From Craterostigma plantagineum (Eukaryota; Streptophyta; Magnoliopsida; Lamiales; Linderniaceae), in contig JAPQWV010000012.1 in assembly GCA_027422505.1 (NCBI GenBank), forward strand, positions 23,203,501 to 23,267,500: 64,000 nucleotides of DNA. The letters are read 5' to 3'. The position numbers and the translations under genes are program-made. Below, piece after piece: positions 19,624 to 32,470 of this stretch. Within the stretch, counting starts at the first letter, position 1; each line of letters opens with the position of its first letter. The notes under the pieces are model-generated. The model ran no database searches, was not told where the DNA came from, and saw only the letters and a list, made by a program, of their open reading frames with translations.

Positions 19624-22600
19624 ATGGCGATGAACAGCTCGCTTACGGTTCCTGTATTGGATGGAAAAAATTACAATAGATGGGCGGCCCAGATGAAAGT
19701 CCTCTTCGACTACCACGAATTGCTAGAGATCGTGGAGAAAGGCTTCGATGAAGTCAAGGATACCGCCACTGATCCAGAGAAGGTTATTTATCGTGAAAGT
19801 AAGAAAAAAGATAAGAAGGCGTTGTTCCTTATTCAACAGGGAGCAACCGATGAGGTGTTCGAGAAGATCGAAGCAGCAACAACGTCAAAAAAAGCTTGGG
19901 AAATTCTTATGACAGCGTACCAAGGAGATGACAAGGTAAAGAAAGTCCGACTCCAAACGCTAAGGCGACAATATGAAAGCTCGCAGATGGAGGCTACTGA
20001 ATCGGTGTCAACCTACATAAGTCGATTGTTGCTTTTGACAAATCAAATGAAGATGTACGGTGGGAAGCTAGAAGACGAGACCATCGTTGAGAAGATTCTA
20101 CGTTCGCTAACAAGTGAATTCGACCACATAGTGGTAGCCATTGAAGAAGCACATGACCTGTCCAAGATGTCTGTGGATGCATTGACCGGTACCCTACAAG
20201 CCCACGAACAACGTATGGTTGAAAAGAAAACAAAGAACGTTGCTGAGAAAGCCTTACAAGTCCAACCATCTGGTGATTCCAACAAACAACAATCCAACTC
20301 TCGTGGTCGAGGACGAGGTCGAGGCCGAGGTGGCAGATATGGTAACGGCGGTGGCTATAGTAACAATCGTGGTGAAAAAAAGGAACAACCCATTCGCAAT
20401 CAAATTACAAGAGGCCGTGGCCGTGGACGTGGTAGAGGACGGTATGACAAGTCTAACGTTCAATGTTATAATTGTCATAAATTTTGGCATTACGCAAATG
20501 AGTGTAGATACAAAGACAATGATCAGCGGGCTAACTGCACTCAACAAGATGAAGAAGGAAACCACGCTCTCTTGATGGTCACTTCAGGCAACAAGGAATT
20601 ATCAGACTATCACACGTGGTTTCTTGATACCGGGTGTACAAACCATATGTGCGGTAAAAGGGAGTTATTTGCGGAGCTTGATGAATCTTCCAAATCAAGT
20701 GTCAAATTTGCAGATGATACGAGCATACCTGTTATGGGTATTGGGAAAATCCTTATCAACCTAAAGAATGGCGATCAGAAGTATATATCAGACGTATTCT
20801 ATGTACCAGGCCTGAAGACGAACTTGCTGAGTATTGGACAACCATCCGAAAAGGGGTATGATATGTCACTACGTGGTTCTGTGTGCGACAAAAGAGGTAC
20901 TCTAATTCTTTCAGCCCCTATGACAAAGAATCGGATGTTTCAAATCAATATTTCTCGTGGCGCTTATAAGTGTCTTAGTACTATTACAAAAAACGAGTCT
21001 TGGTTATGGCACTTACGGTTTGGACATCTAAACTTTCAAAGTTTAAAGATGCTTTCTCAAGAAAAATTGGTGAAGGGTTTGCCATCTATTCAACACCCGG
21101 AACAAATTTGTGAAGCATGTACTGTTGGAAAGCATCACCGCACAAAGTTTGCTACGGGAAGAGAACACCGTTCAACACAACCTCTTGCAATCGTCTACTC
21201 GGACGTATGTGGCCCGATGAATGTCTCATCAAACGGGAATAATAGGTACTTCTTGACTTTCATTGATGATTTTTCCCGTAAAACATGGGTATTTTTTCTA
21301 CAAAGAAAGTCAGAAGTATTTGATATTTTTCTCAAGTTTAAAACACACGTTGAACGACAAAGTGACTATCTATTGAAGGAGTTGCGAACTGATGGTGGAG
21401 GTGAGTATACTTCTAATGAGTTTAATGAGTATTGTAAAGTAGAGGGTATCCATCACGAGATTACTTTTCCGTACACTCCTCAACACAACGGAGTTGCTGA
21501 GCGAAAGAACCGGACGATCATGGACATGGCCAGAAGCATGATGAAAACCAAGAATATGCCAAATTCGTTTTGGGCTGAAGCTGTCTCCTGTGCTGTTTAC
21601 ATTCTAAATCGATGTCCGACGAAGGGAGTTCAAGATCGTACGTCAGAAGAAGCATGGAGTGGTTATAAACCAAGCGTTAAACACTTGAGGGTGTTTGGTT
21701 CTATTGCTTATGCTCACATACCAGCAGGTACGAGGACAAAGCTGGACGACAGAGCTGAGAAGACAATTCTAATTGGTTATAAAGATGGAGGATACAAGCT
21801 ATTCAATCCTTCTACAAAGAAAGTCATTGTTAGCCGGGACGTCACTTTTGCTGAAGATGAATCATGGGAATGGAATCAGAATAATTCCTCGGATCAAAAT
21901 AGGAGCAACATCTTTCCTTTTGAAGAGGAGACAGAGATGCCTCATGACATTACAGAAGCTTCTACAAGTTCTGATGCTCCAGTCACCTGAAAATCTCAAC
22001 GTAGCCGACAACCACCAGCATATTTTCAGGAATTTGAGGTAAATCCTGATAATCAAGTAACTGACGATGGAGAGCTGGTCCACTTTGCTTTCTTTGCAGA
22101 CATTAAGCCAGTCACTTTGGAGGAAGCATTTTTTAAAGATCCTAAATGTATAGAGGCAATGCACGAAGAACTCGGAGCAATTAAAAAAAGCAATACGTGG
22201 GTGCTTACTGATCTTACACGAGGTTGTAAAGCCATTGACGTGAAGTGGATCTTCAAAACAAAATTGGCGACCAACGGAGCGGTTGAAAGGTATAAAGCAA
22301 GGCTCGTCGCAAAAGGTTTCGAGCAACGAGCTGGTTTTGACTACCAAGAGGTCTTTGCTCCCGTCGCTCGCATGGAAACCATCAGAACGATGATTGCTAT
22401 AGCTGCTCAGAACCGTTGGAAAATCTATCAGATGGACGTAAAATATGCATTTCTTAATGGACCATTGGAGGAAGAGGTATATGTTAAACAACCTCCTGAA
22501 TTCGCGAAAAAGGGTTCTGAGGGACAAGTTTATCGACTCAAAAAGGCGTTGTACGGTTTGAAGCAAGCTCCAAGGGCATGGAACAAGTGCATTGATTCGT

Positions 22601-23648
22601 TTTTTCTTCGAGCTGGTTTTAAAAGATGCCTTCGGAGCACTCACTATATGTTAAGGTGATCAATACTCGTGACATTCTAATGGTATGTCTATATGTTGAT
22701 GATTTAATATTTACGAGTAACTGCTCACATATGATTGAGAGTTTTAAGCAGTCCATCATGAAGGAGTTCGACATGACCGATCTCGGTCTTATGTCTCGTT
22801 TTCTTGGTATTGAGGTAATCCAAAAGGAGGATGGAATTTTCTTATCTCAGAAGAAATATATTGCCGATCTTTTAAAAAGATTTCAGATGGAAGACAGCAA
22901 TCCAGCAAAAACTCCAGTTGAAGTTGGTACGAAGCTTACGAAGAAAGGGGAAGGATCGATGGTTGATCCAACTTATTTTAAGCAAATTACAGGATGTTTA
23001 AGATATCTTACATTTACGAGACCTGATATATCTTATGGTGTTGGTTTGGTTAGCAGATTCATGCAGGAACCATATCAGTCTCATTTGCAAATTGCTAAGC
23101 GTATTCTACGTTACCTCAAAGGTACTTGTGATTTTGGATTATTGTATACTTCTGGTGATAAGTGCTCTCTCATAGGATACTCAGATAGTGATTGGGCTGG
23201 TGATCTGGATGATCGAAAAAGTACTTCTGGGTATTGTTTTTTCTTCGGGAAAACTGTTTGCTCGTGGTCATCGAAGAAGCAACCTATCGTAGCACTGTCG
23301 ACATGCGAATCGGAATATATTGCTGCAGCTTATTGTGCTTGTCAAGCTATTTGGTTAACCAATCTGCTGCGCCAACTACATATTCCAGTTGCAGAATCTA
23401 TCAAGATCTATATCGACAACAAGTCTGCAATTAATCTTGCAAAGAATCCAGTTGAACACGGACGTTGTAAGCATATCGACATTCGATTTCATTTCTTAAG
23501 GGAGCTAATTGAGAAGAAAAATATAAAGATAGAGTTTTGCCGAAGTGAAGATCAACTCGCATATATTATTACCAAACCTTTGAAGATTGACGCTTTTGTG
23601 AAACTACGGATGATACTTGGCGTAACTACTTTGCAGAATCATGATTAA
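19624..23648 (+). pseudogene. Copia 1 gag-pol polyprotein, one stop and one frameshift
   Basis: The ATG at 19624 follows the primer site. Domains in order: an N-terminal gag with [18 protein letters not shown]; a basic Arg/Gly-rich stretch; a CCHC knuckle [14 protein letters not shown] (Phe where Gly is usual); protease LDTGCTNHM; a GAG-pre-integrase HLRFGHL; an integrase core with DVCGPM and an RTDGGGEY block; RT with YVDDLIF; and RNase H ending near 23648. A TGA at 21988-21990, between integrase and RT, interrupts the frame. A single-base loss near 22630 moves RT to another frame. The protein therefore cannot be made as one chain from this copy. It is otherwise colinear and full length. Confidence 0.93.
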
Positions 23649-23655
23649 GGGGAAG

Positions 23656-23946
23656 TGTTGAACCTAATCAATAATTCTACAAAGTAAGTATGATAATTGT
23701 TTTGGTTAAGTGGATTAATGTGTTGTGTGTTTGGTGTGTGGTTTAGGTGTTAAGTGGATTAATGTGTTGTGTGTTAATGTGTTGTGTGTTTGGTGTGTGG
23801 TTTAGGTTTTAATTTATGTTGATTAAGTATGTGGAGTGTGTATAAATAGCCTATGTACTCATGAATTGAAATTATCCCATTTCGAATTAAGCATCTTCTT
23901 TATATCTATTTAGCCTTCTTATTTCTTACGGTATCAAATACCAACA
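23656..23946 (+). repeat. 3' LTR of Copia 1
   Basis: 291 bp with the same ends as the 5' LTR; the 5-bp extra segment lies in 'ggtttaggttttaattt'. Confidence 0.95.
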
Positions 23947-24369
23947 CATCAAAGCTCGAAATACTTTCTAAGCAAGAATGTTTTTCTATATCGGGCTTTG
24001 CGGGCTATTGAATAAAATTCCGGGCCAGAATAGTGAAATCAAACAAACTACTATCTGCTATTATTTATATCATCCTCCTCTAACTAATATACCAATTTGT
24101 TTCGAACAATAAAATCCCCTTGCTTCATACCTAGTAGCTCAACATGTAAGCCAAAAAGGATTACATTCTAAAATCAACTAAAAATATACATATCATTGGA
24201 ATTAAAGCTCTCCTTTATTATATGTAAATAGAGGTTTAACACCTGCAGTTCACAAGGGATCATATCATGTCTATGGTTTAGCTTTCTTTGCCCAAATTAT
24301 TACAAGCACTTTACTTGAGGATTGCAGTTAAAAACAAGGGCAATAACAACATAAGAATAATATCTCTTT

Positions 24370-27301
24370 TCAGTTCTTTTCACTCACACTTCTACTCATC
24401 ATAGGCCATAGCCTGCTCAACATTCTCCTCGGACGAATCCTACTCATCGTCTTTGACCCATTAATACTACGCCCGCCCGCCACGTCATCGTCCCCGTCGT
24501 CGTTCTCCGCCAACTTCATCTTCAGGGTCGAAACTTGGCTCGCCCTATCGTTCGCCTTGTCTCCATTATCGGTCTTGCTCTGCGAAGCCACAAGCAAAGC
24601 CTTGATATTTCCTGGCAAATCCCCCGATTTCCCGGCCCGCGCCTGTTCGAAGAACAAAACTTGCACGACCACCCTAAGCGGTAGCATCTCGTTCTGGGCC
24701 GCGTGCACGCACGCTTCCACCGATAGCTTCTTGCAGTCGAGGGCTCTGCACAGTTGTTTCCTTTCGCTCTTGTTCAGCTCGGGATGCACCTGTATTGCGA
24801 TAAACAGACGATTTTTAGGAAATCATTCGTCCAAAACCCTAAACCACAAACCCTAAAGATTCCGGCTGGAGGGTCGATGGACCGTTGACCCTCCGAGCTC
24901 GGGATGTACCTAACGTTGCAATAAATAAACGAATTCGGGAGTGTCGGGATCATTCTTCCAAAAAACCATAAACCATAAACCCTAATTCTCCGACTTGACG
25001 GTCAATGGACCTTTCAAGTTCTAGTGCAGGTCGATCTAAACTCTAAACCCTAAATCCTCTCTGGCTGGAGAGTCAATGGACACTCCAAGCCCAAATTGAT
25101 TTTAGGAGGAAACCCTCGATTCTGATAAAGACTGAAGGAATCTGTATACCGACCTTAAGATACGTGTCGATGGCCTTATAGAGATCGTCGTGGACCAACC
25201 TGGCGAACTCTGGGATTTGCTCGGCGATGGCCGTGAATTTCGACAGGGGCAAGTTTTCGTCCATTGCAATCACTTGTAGGTACAGATCGACGAGCTTGGC
25301 CACCTTGAGCTTCGAGCCGTGCGACGCGGAGGACGACCTTCGGCTCTCTTGGAATTCCGAGTCGATGTTCTCGGCGGATCGCGACCTTCTCCTCCTATCG
25401 TAGTAATAATCTCCCTTGATTCTTGCCGGGCTCGTCGGCGGGCTCTGACTCTGAGACGCAAATTGTTCCAAAATTGCCGTTACGATTTCGACGTCGTACT
25501 TCGTCGATTTGGTTGAGCAGTCGTTAGTGTTAGGTATTAAGAGGTCAGTGACGGACGCTTCGTCTAACTGAAGGCCGATCCGTTTCGCCAGTTCGGTTCG
25601 GGTCGAAGGCGACGACCCCAGAGCGTTCGAAGCCTTCAGTAGCTTCGACAAGAAGCCGCAAGAAACTGCGCCCTTCTCGGACGGTAGCAAGCTCACGATC
25701 GATTCGAGGACAAGCCTGTTTTACACGCGGTGAAAAAGCAGATCGATTCAGCTCAACAAATTTACATATCGAAGAGGAAACCAATTTCACTAACACGTTA
25801 TTTCGCCACACACTTCGAGAATGAGATTAATACTCGGGGCCAGGTTTCACAGTCCCCACTTTTAATAATGCGACATTTTTTAGCAATCTTGAAGTATCCC
25901 CACTGCTTACGCCACACACTTCGAAGATGAGACTAATATTCGGAGCAAGGTGTCCGAGTCCCCAATTTTAATAACGCGACATTTTTTTAGCAGTCTGAGG
26001 TATCCTCACTCAATCAACTATGGGCTTACGCCACACACTCGAGGGAGAAACTAATCCTCGGGGCCATATGTCAAATGTCCCAATCTCCGCCTAGCAACGA
26101 CAGTTTAAGTTCCCAGGTTGGACTGAAACCCGAGACTTTCCGATAAAAAAAATGTCTCGACCCAACAGCTGGGTTTATGCCCTCGGGACTATAATACAGT
26201 AGTTTAGTGTAAATATATACGTACGTGAGTTTCGAGGTTTCGCCGTTATCCACTTCGCCGTCTTCGTCTTCGGATTCTCCGATGATTTCCGCGTGCTTGG
26301 ATGCATTCGGCAACCACCGAGACGCATAAACCCTAAGCGCATCGCCGATTAGTTTCGCCGGAATCGTCCCCTTCGACTTGATGGCTATCATCGTTCGCCA
26401 GTACAGATCTATCCCAAGCTCGGCCAAGTCCTCCGCCCACCACCCCTTACCACCGCCTAAGCCGCTCGCCGGCGCCGGCGCCGGCGCCGGCTTGATGTTG
26501 TTATTGCAAGAAGAGTCGTCTGTGCGGCATTTCGTCGAACAGTTTCGCGACAGGTGGGACTTGGCGGGTTGGGCTGCCGCCGCCGCGGCGACCTTGGCGG
26601 CAAGGGCTTCGACGCACCGGCCGGTGAGCCTGAGATCCTCCGACCACGGTGGGTTCGACTTTGTGGTGCGCAGGGCGACGACGGTGTCCCTCCATCCTTG
26701 TAATATGCAAGAGGAGAAGAAGGCTTCGATCTTCTGTAGTAAGTTGCCACGCTCGACGTCCTCGGACATCTGTAGGTACTCGGCGGCGCACCGCGCCGGC
26801 ACGACGTTGTAGGCGCTGATTGTGATTGTGATGCCGTAGCAGAATTTGGCGCAGAGCTCGAAGGCCTCGGCGCCGCCGGGGAAATCGGGGAGCTGTATTG
26901 CTTGTACTGCGTGGGAGGCTTCGCCGGAGATTTTCGAGCATAGCTTCTGAAGTCGGCCGCACTTTGAAAGCAGTGGAAACTGCGATTCATTTCGCTCGAA
27001 ATGTTTAAATGGGTCTCAGGAAAAAAAAAAAAAAAACATGAAAAATTGGAGAAGAAAATATTGAATTTTCTTACCTTGTGTAGTAAATATCTGCTTCCCT
27101 TAACTTGGATTATGAGATCGCTCGAAACTTCTGAAGATACAGACCTGTGAAAAGAATATCAAGGAAAAAAAAAAGACGATCTTTATTTCTTACAATCGAA
27201 AAACCAGAAAAAAAAAATTGGTTAGATATTAAGATATGTTACCTCACAGATTCTGTAGTGTAAAACGTATCAGGCCGAGAACCAAGTTTCATGAACTTCA
27301 T
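24370..27301 (-). CDS. BTB/POZ-NPH3 family protein (NRL family)
   Basis: Five exons: 27301-27243, 27144-27075, 26979-26225, 25715-25154, 24789-24370. All have GT-AG introns and join in phase to 621 residues, normal for the family. The N-terminus MKFMKLGSRPDTFYTTESVR and SEVSSDLIIQVKGSRYLLHK start the BTB/POZ domain, which binds CUL3. EYLQMSEDVERGNL and the FFSSCILQGWRD block begin the NPH3 domain. It continues with DLYWRTMIAIKSKG, VSLLPSEKGAVSCGFLSKLL, VDLYLQVIAMDENL and HPELNKSERKQLCRALDCKKLS. The tail ends in RSVS, resembling the RxS 14-3-3 site reported for NPH3-family proteins (inference). Such proteins act at the plasma membrane with phototropins or PINs. An Ala-Pro repeat (KPAPAPAPAS) links the domains. 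Introns 3 and 4 carry tandem repeats. The exact paralog is not decided. Confidence 0.95.
24778..25015 (-). repeat. intron 4 tandem repeat with duplicated 3' splice site of the NPH3 gene
   Basis: Two ~118-bp copies plus a partial third. The plus-strand phrase gagctcgggatgtacct (24893) repeats the true exon 5 start and acceptor gctcgggatgcacct (24778). On the minus strand the extra copy reads AACGTTAG|GTACATCCCGAGCTC. Copies also share aaaccctaaa runs and 'gtcgatggacc'. Confidence 0.85.
25804..26080 (-). repeat. intron 3 tandem repeat of the NPH3 gene
   Basis: Copies start at cgccacacactt at about 25804, 25910 and 26029. They share 'taatactcggggcca' and 'ttttaataacgcgacattttt'. The period is about 106-119 bp and the third copy is partial. 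Confidence 0.85.
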
Positions 27302-30300
27302 TTTTTTTTTCTTTTTTTTCTGATGCTTTTTTCTGCTAATTATTATTACCAGGGCTGAAACATCATTCCTTCTGTGTTTATTGCCCAGACAAGGATGAGT
27401 AGTTTCGAATCTTCACGCTTTGTAAGGACGATAAGCACTAACGAAAGATTCCCACACTTTTATTAATCTGAGAAAATATATGAAGGAACTAAAGCTTCAA
27501 AACATGATCAACCACTTGAAGAAATTTTAGCCATTTCTGTCAAATTCTCCACCCAACTGACAAGGACATGTTGGCAGGAAAAAAATGGGAAAATAAAAAA
27601 AGAAAACATGAAGAAGAAGCCAGAGAACATGAACATGAACTGTGATTGCAGATGAAAACTTCAAAGGTTGTCTTACTTCGTAATTTTATGAGTGAAAACA
27701 AATCAATCATCGAAGGTTAGAGGTGCCCATTAGCTCGTTTTAGAGGAGTGCCACTTTTAATCATCATTGTATTAACAGTTCTTACACAATCAATACTACT
27801 CTTAATTATTTAATTTAGACAGTTGCAACGAGAAACAGTATCGAAGAAAGAGATGTAAAAGCAGCTACCTTTTTTCTTTATTTGCAGTGCTTCTTTGAAG
27901 AGGCTCCTTCCGTAGATTATGAAGAAAAAGATATATGTTAGAGAAGTTTATAGAACAAGAAAAAGGAGATGATAAAATATTATAAAGAATATAGGATGGA
28001 AGTGCACTGTCAATGATGGATTTACTTACAACCGTTTTTCTTCTCGCATGTACGATGGCCTCAAGTTCACGATTATATAATTTGGTTCACTTGAAATTTT
28101 TGCCCTTTATTTTATATTGTAATAACAAGAATAGATAGGTAGTGGTAATAGACTTTTGTTTTCATACATCAATGCATGAGGGGCCATGCCAATTTAATGT
28201 TCGTGTCAAAATGTGGAAAAAAAAACAAAATAATAGTAGGACGTAAATTCCATCCATGTTGGACGGAATTGAGATGTATATATATAATTTTTTTCGGAGG
28301 TAAATGTATATATATTTAAAGCGTACTAACTATAGCCATTTTACGTAAAAGATTGTGAGAGTGTATGGTATATTAATTTTGGTATATTTAGTTTCCGAGA
28401 AAATGATTTTATTTTAAGGTGGGGATCTTATACAAATCATTTGACTAAGGTAAATCTTGTCTCGATCTAATAGTGTCTAAAGCTGTCTACTTGAAGTATG
28501 ACTTGAGTGCGTATAGTACGTAGTAATAATTGTGATAGTGGATGCATTAAAGACTATATTACTATATAGCATATATGACCAAGTTATCTTCGATCTGACA
28601 AGGATGTTAGTCATTCAAATAAAATATTTTTTAACACATGGTAATATGGTTATCGATATCGTGTGTTGGAATCTAACACATTTTATTAAGGGTGCTACTA
28701 TTGACACCCCGGGGTGTAAAAAACCTTGGAAAGTGTAAAGTTTGTTCAGAATTTTATATTTTTTCGTGCCTTGGATTGTGTCACTTTTGAAATTTTAGCA
28801 AATATTAATTATCAAGTAATTAATTCTTCATTAAATATAGCATCAGTTTTTCTTTTGAATGTTTTTCTTTATATATTGATGGATTACATATATTTTATAC
28901 GCAACTTATAAGTAGTATGATGTTTACGTTAAGAATACAATATTATTTTGTTTTAAAAACTATTACTATAATATAAATTTTTTCTTATAATCGATAGTAT
29001 TACTATAATAGATATATTTTCTTATAATCTATGCAAACAGACTTGAAAATAACGAATAGAAATATGTTAGCTATCATATACTACTCTAACCTATTATAAT
29101 ATAACTAGATTTATATGATTTTAATATAATAATACAACTTTATATATTATAAAATAAATTTTAGAACATATATATAGTTACACGAACAAAACTAAACCCA
29201 TAAAGGAAATCGACATTGCAAAGTCAACCTAGAATCCGGATTGAAGTTATATAATACCGTATTATGCATTAACTTTTAATTATAATATACATAATAAAGA
29301 TGTGAGAGAATATATACAATAATAAAAGACTGTTCGATAGTTAATTAGAACTTTAATGCCTTCACTTTTCTTAATAAATAGGGGGTTTATATAGCAAATA
29401 AAGGGGTGCGAATAGAATTTCCCTTTATTAATTGTACTATCTTTCGACTGATGTCATAATTATAAATTTGGACTACCAAGGATTCTCTTTGGGTTTTCAG
29501 GTTACTATATTGGATAATTACAAAATAATCGCTCACTTCATATTTCGACAATAAATTCGAGTTCTTAATCCTTCTTTCTGTCGCAATTAGTCGAAAATCT
29601 TATTTGTTGACTTACCAAGTTATCAACATATTTTTGCAATTATAATAATAGAAGACCAGTATATGATGTTTCTCTCGGTAGTAGGCTCAATCAAGACAGT
29701 CAACTTAAGACAGTTGAATTGTAGCATGATCATTAATGTAATAATAATGATTATTATTAGCAGCCTGATTGAGAAAAAAAAAACCTGAGCTCACAATCTA
29801 CCATAGGTGAAGTTTCTCAAGAAATGACAAGTCAAATATAATGTACACATTTAAGACCATGCACTTATGTTAATTTGTCTAACGAACGTTAAGCATATGT
29901 CTAGGCTCATTCGATGTCTGCCAAGGACCATGGCTCGACTTTGTCCTAACTCAATCCATGACGGCGTCGTTTCATTGGAAATGGCATTTTTGTTATTTCA
30001 GTATGGGACAAAGGGCAAACTGGGAAAATAAAGTTCAATGGCGTTGGTGGAAATACACCGTTCCTTGTCACATACTAAGGGGGAATGTGGGCCCCGTAAT
30101 TCTATAGTGGGCCATGTTATGTTTTTATGTGGGCTTATGGCCCAATTAGAGTCTCAGTTTGTGAATCTCTGACAAGACACTACTTATGTAATTAATTGTA
30201 AATTTGTAACTAACTTTCCGCACACTATGTGCTTAATATATAGTTATGTTACTTAATTTTGATTATAATACTATATATTTTGTAGATGACTTGAACATAT

Positions 30301-31913
30301 AAAATAAAAATAATGTGTTGAGCTATAATTTACCACTACTCTAAATTGCACACTCATACGCATGTGCTATATAGTTTATAAATGCATTTACTAATTATAA
30401 ATAATAACTAATGAAAATAGTAGGGTAAATATGACAATATAAAAATACAATGCAGTGGGTGATTTTTATTGAATATTATTATTTTAAATTCATATTAATT
30501 GACAGGCCAAACTTACGGTTTATACATGCCCCTTACACTTAATAAAAGAGTGCAGATAACACAAAAATTTAGAAGTGAAATGATTACTTATTAATGAATT
30601 AAATTACAAATAGATGAACTAAATTGAAAATAAAATAACATACTAAATTGATAGTTTTTAGCCACCCAGACTCTTTATATTAATAGATAAATAATTAATT
30701 CGATCGTTTTTATTTTCTATTCTTTAATTATAATATTGGAGACTAATAAAAAAGAATTTATTTATATTTCGTTAATTCATTTCATATATGATTGAGTGTG
30801 TGTGAATGTATGTGTGCGATAGCTACCCTTTTGGAATTAATATTTTGTTATCTAGTGTGGCTCGTGCACAGCTGAAATAGATGTGTTACTGTTATTTTGC
30901 TGGCATGCATGATGAATTGAAATCTTTATTTATTTCGATTATTTTTTCACTCTATAATTTCGAGTTGTAAACATCTATATTAATAATAATAATTAAGGTG
31001 GGGTAGGTGTGTTGATGATGTATATGTATGTTAGTGATGAACTGGCGATTATATGATCATGGAATAGTCTTATCTCTTATCTCTTCGAGTCATTATGTGC
31101 CCGTCTTTTAATAATTTCCCACTTTAATTATACGTCGCCTTTCCTTTTTTGAGTTCCCTAATATACAATTTTCATGTAAGTAGATGGAGTTTTTATTTTA
31201 GGCGGACCTTAAAAATATCATAAACTAAGTTATTTGGAGTTGGGAAAACACTTGTATTTATCTCTTTGTTATGTTTGGTAAAAAGATTCTCTCTAGTGCG
31301 AACGCATGGATCGGCACGTTTGAGTGTGACATGACAATATTTACCACTTTTCTTTTTCATGTGTTAATTTACCTTTTTTTTTAAGTAATAATAATATAAT
31401 TAATAATTAATATTGTCTAAATCCCAAACCGATACGCAAATCTAAACTAGTGACATGGAATGGATGGGTAACCTATGGTTGGTTTCAACTGATTTTAGTG
31501 TGATAACAACAAAAAATAATTAATGAATGTGTTACCACGCACAGATGAATATACTCTGTTCTCATGCAAATAAATATAATGTCCGTTCTATGGAAGACAT
31601 GAACCATATGTGCTTGTAAGGATTTGTCCTTGAAATGTTTGAAGCCTTTCTCTCCTATCCTTAATTATTGTACGTTGGAAAATGGCCAGTTAAGAAGGGG
31701 ACATAGACAACAATGTTTCATCAGAAAATGTCTTTTTCATAAGATATTATGATGTTTATATAATTTGTTAGATGTGAAATTATTTTATTTCGTCTAATGG
31801 AAAAACATAGTGGGCATTAAAGAAGCCCATATCAATTAGTGGGCTTTACTCAATCCTATGTTCGCTTCTTTTTATTAGTGAGTTTATTCAACTGATGTGT
31901 GTGTATTGTATTT
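27302..31913. other. 4.6 kb AT-rich intergenic region
   Basis: This includes the promoter of the NPH3 gene and long AT-rich stretches. I see no ORF with recognisable similarity, no RNA gene and no element with both termini. A perfect 14-bp palindrome acaccccggggtgt lies at about 28704-28717 in a GC-poor context. Confidence 0.5.
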
Positions 31914-32470
31914 GTCCGTGGGATTTTTCCCGGCTCAATCAAGTCCATGCTAAAGCCAATATAAGCTTGTGGGGTTCTTCTCTAAAATCAATTGGTAATA
32001 GAGGTAGTTAGTCCACAAGCTTATATGCTGACCAACTTTCTTCGACTTATCTGATGTGGGACTTGAGTTTGACACCCAATGATCCTCCCCTCAAACTCAA
32101 GACCATCCAACTCGGGCCTCCCTTTCAACGATTATATGCATTAAATGCCTCCACCACAATCATCTACACCAAACGTTTTTTTTCATCGCAGTTCACCAAT
32201 CGTCTTACAAAGGCGAAGACACACCACCCACATCATATCCGGGAGAGAACTTTTCTCTATCTAAAGGCCTCCCTCACGTGTCGCTCTACGCTCACCTCAT
32301 CAATGTAGGGATTTTCAAGGCCAATTCCAGCCCAGACCCAAGACCATATAAGCTTGTGAGGTTCCTCTTTAAAACCAATTGGTAATAGAGGAAAGTTAGC
32401 CCAAAAGCTTATATACTGACCAACTTTCTTCAAATTATCTGAATGTGGGACTTGTGTTTGACACTCATTA
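31914..32470 (-). mobile_element. TRIM-like miniature LTR retroelement
   Basis: Two ~165-bp direct repeats (31914-32079 and 32304-32470) flank a 224-bp non-coding interior. Each repeat holds atataagcttgtgg...ccacaagcttatat, an inverted pair around 'ccaattggtaatagagg', and 'gatgtgggactt'. On the minus strand each repeat begins TGxGTGTCAAAC and ends in CA. The purine-rich gaggggaggatcat before the minus-strand 3' LTR looks like a polypurine tract. No clear 5-bp duplication or tRNA primer site was found, so the class is likely but not proved. Confidence 0.6.

Larger units (their letters stand above)
19324..23946 (+). mobile_element. complete Ty1-Copia retrotransposon (Copia 1), 4.6 kb
   Basis: The element has two LTRs, a tRNA-Met-type primer site (tggtatcagag at 19611) one base after the 5' LTR, and a polypurine tract (aaggggaag) before the 3' LTR. 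A perfect 5-bp target-site duplication CATCA occurs at 19319-19323 and 23947-23951. The LTRs differ by five substitutions and one 5-bp indel in about 286 bp, so insertion is recent but not fresh. The polyprotein order gag-protease-integrase-RT-RNaseH is Copia type. Confidence 0.96.

Noticed and set aside
26457..26990. Long Ser/Pro/Arg-rich ORF on the minus strand
   Set aside because: It is an alternative frame of NPH3-family exon 3; the other frame has the BTB and NPH3 motifs.
28704..28717. Perfect palindrome acaccccggggtgt as an operator or element end
   Set aside because: It is isolated, with no partner terminus or gene close by; chance or a decayed MITE end is as likely.
27302..31913. Search for tRNA, snoRNA or miRNA genes in the largest gene-free stretch
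   Set aside because: No cloverleaf, box C/D pair or convincing short hairpin with low-copy arms was seen by eye.
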